Source: JANQOH01 sp965201155
GTDB taxonomy: Bacteria > Pseudomonadota > Alphaproteobacteria > UBA7887
NCBI GenBank assembly: GCA_965201155.1
Contig: OZ241752.1
Location: 496,001 to 560,000, forward strand
DNA: 64,000 nucleotides
Direction: 5' to 3'
The notes below the pieces were generated by a model that saw nothing but the letters and a program-made list of their open reading frames with translations, was not told where the DNA came from and ran no database searches. This document shows, in pieces, positions 41,883 to 51,452 of the stretch; the stretch's first letter is position 1, and every line of letters starts with the position of its first letter. A program made the position numbers and the translations under genes.

Positions 41883-42880
41883 GCGACTATAGCTCGCGTA
41901 TCCCCGTCATCGTCCTGACCGGATTTCTGGGCAGCGGCAAGACCACCCTGCTGCAAAGGCTGCTGGCTGATCCTGAAGTCTCCGACACCGCGGTACTGGT
42001 GAACGAGATCGGCGAAATCGGCCTGGATCATCAACTTGTCGCAACGGCCGCGGAAACCGCTCTGGTGCTGGAAAACGGCTGCGTGTGCTGTGCCATGCGG
42101 GGCGATCTCAAGGATGCCCTGCGCGATTTGCTGTCGCAGCGTCAGCGCGGCGCCATTCCTGCCTTCCGGCGCGTGGTGATCGAAACTTCCGGCCTCGCCG
42201 ACCCCGTTCCCGTTGCCTATACCGTGCTGGTGGAACCGGTGCTTCAGCACCATTTCCGGCTCGGCTCGGTGGTCACCGTCATCGATGCAGTGAATGGCGA
42301 GGCACAGCTCGACCGCTTCGTGGAATCGGTCAAGCAGGCCGCGATTGCGGACCGGCTGGTACTGACCAAGACCGACCTTGCAGAACCGGGCTGTGTTGCC
42401 GGTCTGGAGCAGGCGCTGCGGCAGCGCAACGGCGCCGCGCCGATCGTCGATGCCGCCGACGCAAGCTCCATACTTCTCACGGATGACCTCTATACGGAGG
42501 AAGGCAAGCGCCGCGCCGTTGCCGCCATGCCGGAGGCTGTGCACCACGCCCACAGCACCGGCGTCGGGTCGTTCTGCATCACCTTTGACCACCCACTTGA
42601 CTGGACCGCTTTCGGCTTGTGGCTGTCGATGCTGCTCAACCGCCACGGCGAGCGCGTATTGCGCGTCAAGGGGCTTTTGAACGTTGCAGGCCACCCGGAC
42701 CCGGTGCTGGTCAACGGCGTCCAGCATATCGTGCACCCGCCCGAGCACCTTGCCGGCTGGCCCGATTCCGACCGCCGGTCACGCCTGATCTTCATCGGCG
42801 AGAATCTTGATACGGAGGCGTTGACGGCTTCGCTCGGGATGTTCAACGCACTGGTGAATCGCAGCGCCGAGGCCGCCTGA
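41879..42880 (+). CDS. COG0523/CobW-family GTPase, metallochaperone-like
   Basis: A 333-residue G3E-family GTPase. The P-loop is GFLGSGKTTLL (residues 15-25), the metal motif C68-V-C70-C71 lies in LENGCVCCAMR, Walker B is in VVIETSGLADP, and TKTDL is the guanine motif. The C-terminal CobW domain begins around 225. Such GTPases deliver Zn, Co or Fe to target proteins. Candidate clients here are the deacetylase-like metalloenzyme or the MCGLCGVFG protein. No Zur box is visible directly upstream, since the gene is inside an operon. Converges with the enoyl-CoA hydratase gene. Confidence 0.92.
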   Translation: MSDYSSRIPVIVLTGFLGSGKTTLLQRLLADPEVSDTAVLVNEIGEIGLDHQLVATAAETALVLENGCVCCAMRGDLKDALRDLLSQRQRGAIPAFRRVVIETSGLADPVPVAYTVLVEPVLQHHFRLGSVVTVIDAVNGEAQLDRFVESVKQAAIADRLVLTKTDLAEPGCVAGLEQALRQRNGAAPIVDAADASSILLTDDLYTEEGKRRAVAAMPEAVHHAHSTGVGSFCITFDHPLDWTAFGLWLSMLLNRHGERVLRVKGLLNVAGHPDPVLVNGVQHIVHPPEHLAGWPDSDRRSRLIFIGENLDTEALTASLGMFNALVNRSAEAA

Positions 42881-42887
42881 CCCCGCC

Positions 42888-43682
42888 TCACCCGCCGTGA
42901 AAGACCGGCGCCCGCTTTTCCACGAAGGCCTGCGCGGCTTCCTTGTGGTCGTCGGTCATGCCGCAGCGTGTATGGTGCAGCGCCTCCTGGTCCAGGCACG
43001 CGGCGAGCGGCATGTATTCGGCCGCATTCATGTTCCGCTTCATGTAACCGAGCGCGATGGACGGGCCGTTGGCAAGGGCCTGCGCGGTTTCGCGCACCGC
43101 CTCATCCAGCTCATCGGCGGGGACGGCGCGATTGACCATACCGATGGCGGCAGCCGCGGCTCCGCTCAACACCGGCGCCAGATAATACAGTTCGCGCGCC
43201 TTGGCGGTACCGACGATTTTCGACAGGAACCAGCTACCACCGAAATCGCCTGAATAGGCGACGCGGGCGAATGCTGTTGTGATCTTGGCAGTGTCGGCGG
43301 CGATGCGCAGATCGCAGGCCAGGGCCATGGACAGGCCAGCGCCGGCAGCCGCACCGGGAATGGCGGCAATGGTGGGTTTCGGCATTTCATGCAACATGCG
43401 CGCAGCTTCCATCGACCGCCGGAGCGCGCGCGTCTTCCCTTCCAGCCCTGTTTCGGAGAATTCATTGCCTTCGGCCATCGCCTTCACATCGCCGCCGGCG
43501 CAAAAGGCGCCGCCGGCGCCGGTCAACACCACCACGCCGACCGCCGATTCATTGGCCAGGCGGTCCAGATTTTCGAGCAATGCGGCCAGCATGGCTTGCG
43601 ACAGCGCGTTGCGCCGGTCAGGCCGGTTCATGGTCAATGTCGCCACGCGGTTCTCGATGGTTACCAGCAGGTCCTGCGTCAT
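42888..43682 (-). CDS. Enoyl-CoA hydratase/isomerase family protein
   Basis: A 264-residue crotonase. MNRPDRRNALSQAM near residue 18, the oxyanion-hole segment LTGAGGAFCAGGDVKAMAEG near 53 and IAAIPGAAAGAGLSMALACD near 100 are typical. In the position of the second catalytic Glu the helix reads SGDFGGSWFL, so Asp or Gly replaces Glu and chemistry may differ from hydration. The ATG at 43682 follows GAAAGG. Divergent from the indolepyruvate oxidoreductase gene, with 272 bases between, which I see as a plain regulatory gap. Confidence 0.88.
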   Translation of the reverse strand: MTQDLLVTIENRVATLTMNRPDRRNALSQAMLAALLENLDRLANESAVGVVVLTGAGGAFCAGGDVKAMAEGNEFSETGLEGKTRALRRSMEAARMLHEMPKPTIAAIPGAAAGAGLSMALACDLRIAADTAKITTAFARVAYSGDFGGSWFLSKIVGTAKARELYYLAPVLSGAAAAAIGMVNRAVPADELDEAVRETAQALANGPSIALGYMKRNMNAAEYMPLAACLDQEALHHTRCGMTDDHKEAAQAFVEKRAPVFHGG

Positions 43683-43954
43683 GATGCGCCTTTCTTCCAT
43701 TCGGATGTTGAAGACGATGCTTCTTTCGGGGGGCGCCTTGCCGTGGACACAATGCGCCGCGCCGGCGGGAAACCGGCAACGCCACACGACGTCATGGCAC
43801 TGGATTGGCGCCCGCTCTGACCGCGCATATTTGCGTTGCTCTGCCATGCACGCAAGGCATTCGCATTTCGCAAGCCTGCGGGCCGTCGGCCTGCTAAAAT
43901 GCCGATGGCGACATGCTGTCGTTTTCCCGGGGGCACATACAGGGACCGCGAGTC

Positions 43955-46900
43955 ATGGATGGTAGCGCGCTGCTGAAAGTTTCGCTTGACGACAAATACA
44001 GTCTTGAGGCGGGCCGGGTATTCATCTCCGGCGTGCAGGCGCTAGTGCGCCTGCCGATCATGCAACGGCAGCGCGACCGTGCGGCAGGGTTGAACACGGC
44101 GGGCTTCATTTCCGGCTATCGCGGCTCGCCGCTGGGCGGCTATGACGGGGCGCTGTGGCAGGCGAAGAAGTGGCTGGAAGAGCACAACGTCCTGTTTCGC
44201 CCGGGACTTAACGAAGACTTGGCGATGGCCGCGGTGTGGGGCACCCAGCAGCTTGATTTCGTTCCCGGACGCAAGGTCGACGGGGTGTTCTCCATCTGGT
44301 ACGGCAAGGGCCCCGGCGTCGACCGTACCGGCGATGCGCTCAAACACGCCAATTTCGCCGGCAGTCACCCCAATGGCGGCGTCCTCATTGTCTGCGGCGA
44401 CGACCATACCGGCAAGTCGTCGACCATCGGCCATCAGTCGGACCAGGCGATGATCGCCGCGAACATTCCACTGCTTTATCCCGCCAATGTGCAGGAATAT
44501 CTCGATTACGGGCTGCACGGGTTTGCGCTGTCGCGGTTTGCCGGCACGCTGGTCGGGTTCAAGACGGTAAACGAAACGGTCACCGCAACGGCCACGGTCG
44601 CCATCGACGCGGAACGCCTTTCGATTACGCTGCCCAGGGACGCGCCGGAAGCGCCCGAAGGGGTGCATATCCGCCCCGAATTCGCCCCAGTCGGGCAGGA
44701 TACGCGCCTTGTGCGCTACAAGCTGCCGCGCGCGCAGGCCTATGTCCGCGCCAACCGTCTGGACAGGCCGATATTCGGCGCCGAACGCCCGACCCGGCTG
44801 GGCATCGTGACCGCTGGCAAGGCGTCGCTCGACACGCTGGCAGCAATGCGCGTGCTGGGCCTTGATGACAATGCAGCGCGCGCCCTCGGCATAGGCGTCT
44901 ACAAGGCGGCCATGGTGTGGCCGCTCGAACCGCATTATCTGCACGAATTTGCGTCGGAATGCCGCGAATTGCTGTTTGTCGAGGAAAAGCGCCCGATCAT
45001 GGAAGATCAGGCCAAGGCCTTGCTCTACAATCTGGAGTCGAAGCCGCGCATCACCGGCAAGCATGACGATGCCGGCAACCCGCTATTGCCCGCCGACGAG
45101 CCGATCGAAGCAGCGCTCGTCGCGGCGGCGATCGGGGATCGCCTCGCCACCGACGGCGAGGTCCCGCCCCGCCTGAGCGAACGCCTGGCCTTGGTGCGAG
45201 CGCGGCTGGGCCGCAATATGCCCGCACTTTCCGGCGGTGTCGCGCGGACGCCGTTTTTCTGCTCCGGATGCCCGCACAACACGTCAACCAAGGTGCCCGA
45301 CGGATCCATCGCCATGGCCGGTATCGGCTGCCACGGCATGGCGCTGCTCGTTCCTGAACGCAACACCCTGCCGGTGCCGCATATGGGCGCCGAAGGCGTG
45401 CCCTGGACCGGCATTGCGCCTTTCACCGACACCGGGCACATCTTCCAGAATCTCGGTGACGGCACCTATATTCATTCCGGCTCGCTGGGCATTCGCGCCG
45501 CCATCCAGGCGGGCGTGACCATGACCTACAAGCTGCTCTACAACGATGCCGTAGCGATGACCGGCGGCCAGCCTGTAGAAGGCGGCCTGAGCGTCGGCGC
45601 CATGGCGCGCCAGATTCTCGACGAAGGCGTCAAGAAGGTGGTCGTCGTCTCCGACCGGCCCGAACTGCTTCAGGGCGCACCGGACATGCCGGGGGATGTG
45701 CGCATATTTCACCGGGACGCGCTCGATAGTGTGCAAAGGGATATGCGCCGCATCGAGGGTGTCACCGCGATCATCTACGAACAGACCTGCGCGGCGGAAA
45801 AGCGGCGCCGACGCAAACGCGGCGCGTTCCCCAATCCGCCGAAGCGCGCCTTCATCAACCCTCTAGTCTGCGAAGGCTGCGGCGATTGCTCGACGCAGGC
45901 GAACTGCGTCTCAATTCATCCCCTGGAGACAGAATTCGGGCGCAAGCGCCAAATCGATCAGTCAAGCTGCAACAAGGATTTTTCCTGCGTCAAGGGCTTC
46001 TGCCCCAGCTTTGTCACGGTCCATGGCGGGGAGCGGCGCAAGCCGGCGCCGGCGGCCATTCCCGCCTCCGCATTTGACGAACTGCCGGAACCGATTCTTC
46101 CGCGGGCCGACCCTGAATGGGATGTTCTTGTCGCCGGCGTCGGGGGCACCGGGGTCATCACGGTCGGCGCGGTACTCGGCATGGCGGCCCATTTGCAGGG
46201 CAAGGGCGCCTCGGTATTCGACATGACCGGTCTCAGCCAGAAGAACGGCGCCGTCTACAGCCACCTCAAGATCACTGACAATCCGGGCGCTGACCCGGCA
46301 GCCGGAATCGGCCTCGGCGAGGCGGACCTGTTGCTTGGCTGCGACATTGTGGCTGCAACCGCGCCGGACGCGGTGCGCGTGCTCGAGCCCGGGCGTACGC
46401 GCGCAGTCCTCAATACCTCCATGACTCCGCCCCCCGGATTCCAGATGAATACCGACATGAAACTCGACGGCGGTTTCCTCGCTCGCGGGCTTGCGGACCA
46501 TGTCGGCGCGGAACAGGCCGGTCTTGTCGAGGCAACGCGAATCGCACTGGCACTTACCGGCGACACCATTGGCGCCAACACGTTCATGATCGGCTACGCC
46601 TACCAGACGGGCTCCCTGCCCCTGTCGGCGGATGCGATAGAACGCGCGATCGAGATCAATGGCGTCGCGGTGCCGTTCAATATCGGTGCATTCCGCCTCG
46701 GGCGGCTCGCGGCACACGATATCGACAGGGTGCGGGCGTTGATGCCCGACGCCGCCGGCGAGGACATCGCCGGTGATCTGGACGCCATGATCGAGAAGCG
46801 CGCGGCGTTCCTTACCGACTATCAGGACGCAGCCTATGCCGCCCGCTACAGCGCTCTGGTCACGCGCGCCCGCAGCGCCGAGGCGGGAATCGGCGGCACA

Positions 46901-47431
46901 GAGGAATTTGCGACCGCCGTCGCCCGCTATGCCTTCAAACTGATGGCCTACAAGGACGAATATGAAGTGGCGCGGCTGTTTACCGACGGCGATTTTCGGC
47001 GCCGGCTGGATGCGGCGTTCGAAGGCGATTTCAAACTGCGCTTCCACCTTGCGCCGCCATTACTGGCGGGGCGGGACGCGAATACGGGCGAGTTGAAAAA
47101 GCGCGAATACGGCCCCTGGGTCTATTGGGCGTTTCGCGGTCTCGCCCGGCTCAAGGGCCTTCGCGGTACACGCTGGGACCTGTTCGGCTATACGCGGGAG
47201 CGCCGTGCCGAACGGCTGTTGCGCGACCGATATTTCGCCGATATCGAGCGCCTGTCGGCGAATCTGACTCAAGCTGCGCTGGCTACGGCTGTCCAGATCG
47301 CCGAAATCCCCGAACAAATCCGTGGTTACGGCCACATCAAGGAAAAGGCCATCGGCGAAGCAGACGCTGAGCGCACGCGCCTGTTCGAGGAACTGGAACA
47401 GAGAACCGACAAGAGGCGCCGGGCCGCATGA
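43955..47431 (+). CDS. Indolepyruvate ferredoxin oxidoreductase, fused
   Basis: About 1158 residues, a fusion of the alpha and beta/gamma parts of indolepyruvate:ferredoxin oxidoreductase. It oxidatively decarboxylates aryl or branched 2-oxo acids to acyl-CoA. Order: an N-terminal pyrimidine-binding part (NTAGFISGYRGSPLGGYD), a thiamine diphosphate region (GIGCHGMALL, NLGDGTYIHSG, near residues 460-510), a cysteine cluster (CEGCGDCSTQANC, then CNKDFSCVKGFC, near 638-685) for Fe-S, a gamma domain (GVGGTGVITVG near 728) and a C-terminal DUF6537-like part. ATG 43955 matches family starts; ATG 43913 is possible. Converges with the luciferase-like gene. Confidence 0.93.
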   Translation: MDGSALLKVSLDDKYSLEAGRVFISGVQALVRLPIMQRQRDRAAGLNTAGFISGYRGSPLGGYDGALWQAKKWLEEHNVLFRPGLNEDLAMAAVWGTQQLDFVPGRKVDGVFSIWYGKGPGVDRTGDALKHANFAGSHPNGGVLIVCGDDHTGKSSTIGHQSDQAMIAANIPLLYPANVQEYLDYGLHGFALSRFAGTLVGFKTVNETVTATATVAIDAERLSITLPRDAPEAPEGVHIRPEFAPVGQDTRLVRYKLPRAQAYVRANRLDRPIFGAERPTRLGIVTAGKASLDTLAAMRVLGLDDNAARALGIGVYKAAMVWPLEPHYLHEFASECRELLFVEEKRPIMEDQAKALLYNLESKPRITGKHDDAGNPLLPADEPIEAALVAAAIGDRLATDGEVPPRLSERLALVRARLGRNMPALSGGVARTPFFCSGCPHNTSTKVPDGSIAMAGIGCHGMALLVPERNTLPVPHMGAEGVPWTGIAPFTDTGHIFQNLGDGTYIHSGSLGIRAAIQAGVTMTYKLLYNDAVAMTGGQPVEGGLSVGAMARQILDEGVKKVVVVSDRPELLQGAPDMPGDVRIFHRDALDSVQRDMRRIEGVTAIIYEQTCAAEKRRRRKRGAFPNPPKRAFINPLVCEGCGDCSTQANCVSIHPLETEFGRKRQIDQSSCNKDFSCVKGFCPSFVTVHGGERRKPAPAAIPASAFDELPEPILPRADPEWDVLVAGVGGTGVITVGAVLGMAAHLQGKGASVFDMTGLSQKNGAVYSHLKITDNPGADPAAGIGLGEADLLLGCDIVAATAPDAVRVLEPGRTRAVLNTSMTPPPGFQMNTDMKLDGGFLARGLADHVGAEQAGLVEATRIALALTGDTIGANTFMIGYAYQTGSLPLSADAIERAIEINGVAVPFNIGAFRLGRLAAHDIDRVRALMPDAAGEDIAGDLDAMIEKRAAFLTDYQDAAYAARYSALVTRARSAEAGIGGTEEFATAVARYAFKLMAYKDEYEVARLFTDGDFRRRLDAAFEGDFKLRFHLAPPLLAGRDANTGELKKREYGPWVYWAFRGLARLKGLRGTRWDLFGYTRERRAERLLRDRYFADIERLSANLTQAALATAVQIAEIPEQIRGYGHIKEKAIGEADAERTRLFEELEQRTDKRRRAA

Positions 47432-47452
47432 CGCCGGCGCCGCTCCGGCGGC

Positions 47453-48487
47453 TCAGAACACTGTTTCAGCAATGACTCGGATCGCCTCGCGCGAGGCACC
47501 GCGCAACAACATGCTGTTGACGCCTCCGCTCGCGGAGGCCTGTTTCCACGCCTGCAACTGCTCCACAATGTGCTCTTTCGGGCCGACCAGCGACGTGGCG
47601 TCAACCAGCGCATCGGGCACTGCCGCGACGGCAGCAGCGCGCTGACCGCCCAGAAACCGGTCCTGTATTTCCGCCGCGGCGGATTCAAATCCCAGACGCT
47701 TGGCGTAATCGTTGTAGAAATTCTTGCGGCGCGCGCCCATGCCGCCGATATAAAGGGCGAAGTCGCGCTTGATCGGGATGCGGCACGCTTCAATGTCGTC
47801 GCCCATGCTCACCCAGACAAACGGTGCTACGTCGAAACCGGCACCGTCGCGTGCCCCGGCCGCAAATCCGCGCTGGAACGACTCCGCCAGAATGTCGTGC
47901 CGGTTCGGGTCCATGAAAATAGGAAACACACCGTCAGCCACTTCGGCGGCCAGGCGCAGTCCGGCCGGGGTGATCGCTGCCGTGTAGATCGGCAGGGCCG
48001 GGTCGCCGTGGATCATGCTCTTGAGCGGCTTTCCCAAACCGGTGGCGCCCGGCCCGTCATAGGGAAGGCGGTAGTGCTCTCCCTGGAACTCGGCGGGCGC
48101 CTCGCGTTTCAGGATCATCCGGATGATCGCAATATATTCGCGCAGACGGTCGAGCGAACCGGCATAGGGCATGCCATGCCATCCTTCGATCACTTGCGGC
48201 CCGGACGGGCCCAGGCCGAGGAGAAAGCGCCCACCGGACAAAGTGTTGAGAGTCATAGCGGTCCCTGCCGCCAATGCCGGTGTGCGCGCGGGCACCTGCA
48301 TGATCGCCGTGCCGACGCGAATTTTCGACGTTTGCGCCAGCACCCATGCGGCGGGGCTTACCGCATCGGAGCCATAGGCTTCACTGCTCCAAACTGAATC
48401 ATAACCGAGCGACTCCGCTTCCCGAATCATCTCGATGTCGATCTTGTAGTCCGCTGCTGCGAGGCCCAGCAGAAGTCCCAGCTTCAT
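47453..48487 (-). CDS. LLM-class F420/FMN-dependent oxidoreductase
   Basis: A 344-residue TIM-barrel oxidoreductase of the luciferase-like group, in the F420-type (MER-like) branch by its start MKLGLLLGLAAADYKIDIEM, KIRVGTAIMQVPARTP near 55 and LSGGRFLLGLGPSGPQVIEG near 84. It may oxidise alcohols or reduce an imine; substrate unknown. ATG 48487 has GGAGAA seven bases upstream. Next upstream on the same strand, 72 bases away, is an amidohydrolase, a frequent pairing in xenobiotic catabolic loci. Confidence 0.9.
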   Translation of the reverse strand: MKLGLLLGLAAADYKIDIEMIREAESLGYDSVWSSEAYGSDAVSPAAWVLAQTSKIRVGTAIMQVPARTPALAAGTAMTLNTLSGGRFLLGLGPSGPQVIEGWHGMPYAGSLDRLREYIAIIRMILKREAPAEFQGEHYRLPYDGPGATGLGKPLKSMIHGDPALPIYTAAITPAGLRLAAEVADGVFPIFMDPNRHDILAESFQRGFAAGARDGAGFDVAPFVWVSMGDDIEACRIPIKRDFALYIGGMGARRKNFYNDYAKRLGFESAAAEIQDRFLGGQRAAAVAAVPDALVDATSLVGPKEHIVEQLQAWKQASASGGVNSMLLRGASREAIRVIAETVF

Positions 48488-48559
48488 CAATATTCTCCTT
48501 CACTTCCTCCCGACGCAGCGGGAAGTCATCATGAGCGGCGTGTGCCGGTGGCCGATCAT

Positions 48560-49717
48560 TCAGCCGGCGGCCTGGTCGAGGGGAAAGCCGTACAGGCGTG
48601 CGGCATTTTCGCACACCAGCTTGCGGCGCTGCGCTGCGGACACACTACCCAGTTCCCGTGCGATAAAATCACGGCTGTCCGGCCAGACACCGTCAGGGTG
48701 CGGGAAATCCGACCCCCACATCACATTGTCTTCACCCAGTTCCTCAATCAGCTTGATGCCGACGGGATCGGACTGATAGGTCGCGCGGCACTGGCGGCGC
48801 CAATAGCATGACGGTTTCATGGTGAGTGTCAGGTCCTGAAACTGGTCCTCCCACTCGAGGTCCATATGTTCCAGTATGTACGGGATCCAGCCGATTCCGC
48901 TTTCCCCGATCACGACCTTGAGCGACGGGTGCCTTTCGAGCACGCCGCCGAAGATCACTTCCATCAGGAACCGCGCCATGCCGAGTTGAAACCCGGTGAT
49001 GAACACCGCCCATGCCTGGCGGCGGCGTAGTTCGGGCAGTCCGTCCAGATTTGGCGGCGCTTCGCCTATGGTATGGAAATGCACCGGCAGCCCGGTCGCG
49101 GCCGCCGCTGCCCACAAGGGTTCCCATTCGGGGTTGTAGAGCGGCGCCATGGCGCGCGTGAGCGGCACCTCGACGCCCCGCAGCACACCTTCCCGGCCGA
49201 CGCGCTCGATCTCGCGCGCCGCGGCTTCGACATCATGCCCGGGAATGGCGGCGATGCCCGCATAACGGTCCGGGTGAGCGCCGCAAAACCCGGCGAGCCA
49301 GCGATTGTAAATCCCCATCATCACTGCGGCGGCTTCCGGGTCCGCCAGGCGTTCGGCGGCGCCCAGAATGCCGTAGAGCACTTCGCCCTGAACGCCGTCG
49401 CGGTCCTGGTCGCGCAGGCGCAAGTCGGGGTCGGTAAGGCGTCGAATGCCTTTCTTGCCGTCGTCATAGAGGCCGGTTTCCGCCATACGGTCGGCGCGCG
49501 AAATCTGCCCCGGCACATATTCCCGTCCCGCAGACCCCATGCCGTTCTGCAACCCGAAATATGCGCCGTTGCGGCTGACCCATACCGGCCCCTTTTCGCT
49601 GTCGATCACATGGGGCATGCGGTCGCGAAAGCCCGGCGGCGCATTGGCCGTGAACAGGTCCGGCGGCAGCCAGATCAGGTCTATATGACAGTCGGCAGAG
49701 ATGATTTGGTAGTTCAT
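48560..49717 (-). CDS. Amidohydrolase 2 family protein (ACMSD-like)
   Basis: A 385-residue TIM-barrel metal-dependent hydrolase or decarboxylase of the Amidohydro_2 family. Metal ligands: D9-C-H11 at the start (ISADCHIDL), the His in LPVHFHTIGE near 200 and the Asp in VMWGSDFPHPDG near 340. VVIGESGIGWIPYILEHMD near 275 is typical of the ACMSD/gamma-resorcylate decarboxylase group. It probably hydrolyses or decarboxylates a catabolic intermediate. ATG 49717 fits family N-termini. Soluble. Confidence 0.9.
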   Translation of the reverse strand: MNYQIISADCHIDLIWLPPDLFTANAPPGFRDRMPHVIDSEKGPVWVSRNGAYFGLQNGMGSAGREYVPGQISRADRMAETGLYDDGKKGIRRLTDPDLRLRDQDRDGVQGEVLYGILGAAERLADPEAAAVMMGIYNRWLAGFCGAHPDRYAGIAAIPGHDVEAAAREIERVGREGVLRGVEVPLTRAMAPLYNPEWEPLWAAAAATGLPVHFHTIGEAPPNLDGLPELRRRQAWAVFITGFQLGMARFLMEVIFGGVLERHPSLKVVIGESGIGWIPYILEHMDLEWEDQFQDLTLTMKPSCYWRRQCRATYQSDPVGIKLIEELGEDNVMWGSDFPHPDGVWPDSRDFIARELGSVSAAQRRKLVCENAARLYGFPLDQAAG

Positions 49718-49863
49718 TGTCTCCGGCTTTCTGAATTCTTGCGCTTGTCGCACGCGCAATCTATGCCCCAGCCTGGCGCATGACGCCAGAGCCGGGCGTA
49801 TTCCGCCTTCCGGCGCGCTACGGTCACCGCCGGCGCCCATCCGCTGCTACGGAGTGCAATGCC

Positions 49864-50748
49864 ATGACTGCGATTTCCATCGTCTTCAGCCGCTTTTCAG
49901 CGTTCTATTCGCCATTGATCGCGACGTTTTCCGGCCCCTTTCTTGCCGAGGAAGGCCTGGATGCGAGTTACCGGACACTGCCCGCCGGCCTGACGGCAGC
50001 GCAATTACTGACCGAGGGCGCGGCGAGCGTGGCGCAATCGGCCGTTTCGCAAGGATTCATGACGCTGGAGCGCGGCGAGACCCCCGCCACACGCCATTTC
50101 GCCCAGATCAACCGGAAAGACGGGTTCTTCCTGGCCGGACGCGAGGCGGAGCCGGACTTCGCGTGGCCGCGCCTCGCGGGTCGCCAAATTCTGGTCGATC
50201 ATGGCGGCCAGCCCCTGGCGATGTTCCGGTATGGCTGCCACCGCGCAGGCGTCGCATATGATGCCATCGACGCCATCGACGCAGGCAGCCCGGACGACAT
50301 GGTGCGTTCATTTCTCGCCGGCAACGGGGATTATATCCACCTCCAGGGGCCGGCTCCGCAGCAATTGGCGGCTGACGGCGCGGGGCATATTGTCGCCGCC
50401 GTGGGGGACGCCGTCGGCGAGTGCGCGTTTTCGAGCCTCGCCGCCGCGCCGGAATGGCTGGCGAGCGCCGAGGCAGCAGCTTTCATGCGGGCCTATCAGC
50501 GGGCCCGCGCGTTCATGGTCGAGGCGCCGGAAGACGAGGCGGCGGCGGCAGTCGCGCCATGCTTTGCGGGAAGGGAACGAGGCGTGCTGCTGGAAACGAT
50601 CCGCGCCTACCGTGCGCTGGGCTGCTGGGGCGGCGGCGTTGAAATCACCCGTGCGGCTTATGATGCGGCCCAGGAGGTATTCCGTCATTCCGGTCTCGTC
50701 ACCCGCCGCCACAATTATACGGCCGTTTGTGTTGCGCCTCCGTCATGA
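49864..50748 (+). CDS. NMT1/SsuA-like periplasmic-binding-fold protein, no signal
   Basis: A 294-residue protein resembling NMT1/THI5 or SsuA-type solute-binding proteins: SRFSAFYSPLIATFSGPFLAEE near the start, LTEGAASVAQSAVSQGF near 45, and GNGDYIHLQGPAPQQLA near 155. There is no signal peptide or lipobox, so it should stay in the cytoplasm, and no ABC permease gene is near. It may be an enzyme or sensor using the binding fold, like pyrimidine-precursor synthases. Start ATG 49864 follows GGAG. Divergent from the amidohydrolase gene. Confidence 0.75.
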   Translation: MTAISIVFSRFSAFYSPLIATFSGPFLAEEGLDASYRTLPAGLTAAQLLTEGAASVAQSAVSQGFMTLERGETPATRHFAQINRKDGFFLAGREAEPDFAWPRLAGRQILVDHGGQPLAMFRYGCHRAGVAYDAIDAIDAGSPDDMVRSFLAGNGDYIHLQGPAPQQLAADGAGHIVAAVGDAVGECAFSSLAAAPEWLASAEAAAFMRAYQRARAFMVEAPEDEAAAAVAPCFAGRERGVLLETIRAYRALGCWGGGVEITRAAYDAAQEVFRHSGLVTRRHNYTAVCVAPPS

Positions 50749-50848
50749 GCGGGGCGAATCGGCGGCGTTGCCACAGCGGCGGGCGCTGAATATAGTCGCG
50801 CCGGCATCGCAGACCCTTGACCGCCATGCTCGCACGGGAGGGGTTTCC

Positions 50849-51343
50849 ATGACCGCATGGAATGCAACAACCCGGACATCCGACGCGCCGGAAGGTGCAC
50901 CGGAGCCGCGCGCGCCGGACCGCGAACCGATCGTCGAATTGCCCGTCGGCTATCGCCCGGGCGAAAACGAAACCTTCATGGGGCCGCGTCAACGGGAATA
51001 TTTCCGGCTGCAATTGCTTGACTGGCGCGGGAGGATCCTTGCCGGCTCCAGCGAGGCGATCGCACATCTGCAGGAAAACAGCGCCCAGGAACCGGACATT
51101 GCCGACCGCGCGTCCGCTGAAAGCGAGCGCTTCGTCGAACTCAGAACCAGCGAGCGCGCACGCAAACTTCTGGCCAAGATCGACGCTGCCCTGAAGCGCA
51201 TTGACGACGGCACTTACGGCTATTGCGAAGAAACAGGCGAACCGATCAGTCTGCGACGGCTCGAAGCACGCCCCATCGCCACCCTGTCCATTGAGGCGCA
51301 GAAACGCCATGAATGGAGGGAAAAGGTCTCTCGCCACGACTGA
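50849..51343 (+). CDS. dksA: RNA polymerase-binding transcription factor DksA
   Basis: A 164-residue DksA/TraR protein. It enters the RNA polymerase secondary channel and, with ppGpp, controls rRNA and amino-acid promoters. The coiled-coil tip motif DxxDxA is present as D83-I-A-D-R-A88, and the C-terminal finger has one cysteine only, C126 in GTYGYCEETGEPI, as in many alphaproteobacterial DksA proteins where Thr/Ser replace ligands. ATG 50849 follows GGGAGGGG. A threonine tRNA gene lies just downstream on the other strand. Confidence 0.93.
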   Translation: MTAWNATTRTSDAPEGAPEPRAPDREPIVELPVGYRPGENETFMGPRQREYFRLQLLDWRGRILAGSSEAIAHLQENSAQEPDIADRASAESERFVELRTSERARKLLAKIDAALKRIDDGTYGYCEETGEPISLRRLEARPIATLSIEAQKRHEWREKVSRHD

Positions 51344-51354
51344 TCGCGGTATTG

Positions 51355-51430
51355 TGGTGCCGCCTGCAAGACTCGAACTTGCGACCCTCGCATTACGAAT
51401 GCGATGCTCTACCAACTGAGCTAAGGCGGC
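51355..51430 (-). tRNA. thrW: tRNA-Thr(CGU)
   Basis: A 76-base tRNA with acceptor GCCGCCT/AGGCGGC (5' end 51430), discriminator A and encoded CCA (51355-51357). The anticodon loop TTCGTAA gives CGT, threonine. The D arm GCTC-AGTTGGTA-GAGC and the T arm with TTCGAGT are standard. It lies between dksA and carA, convergent with dksA. Confidence 0.95.
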
Positions 51431-51452
51431 GCCGAACGGCTTTGCGGGCGGC

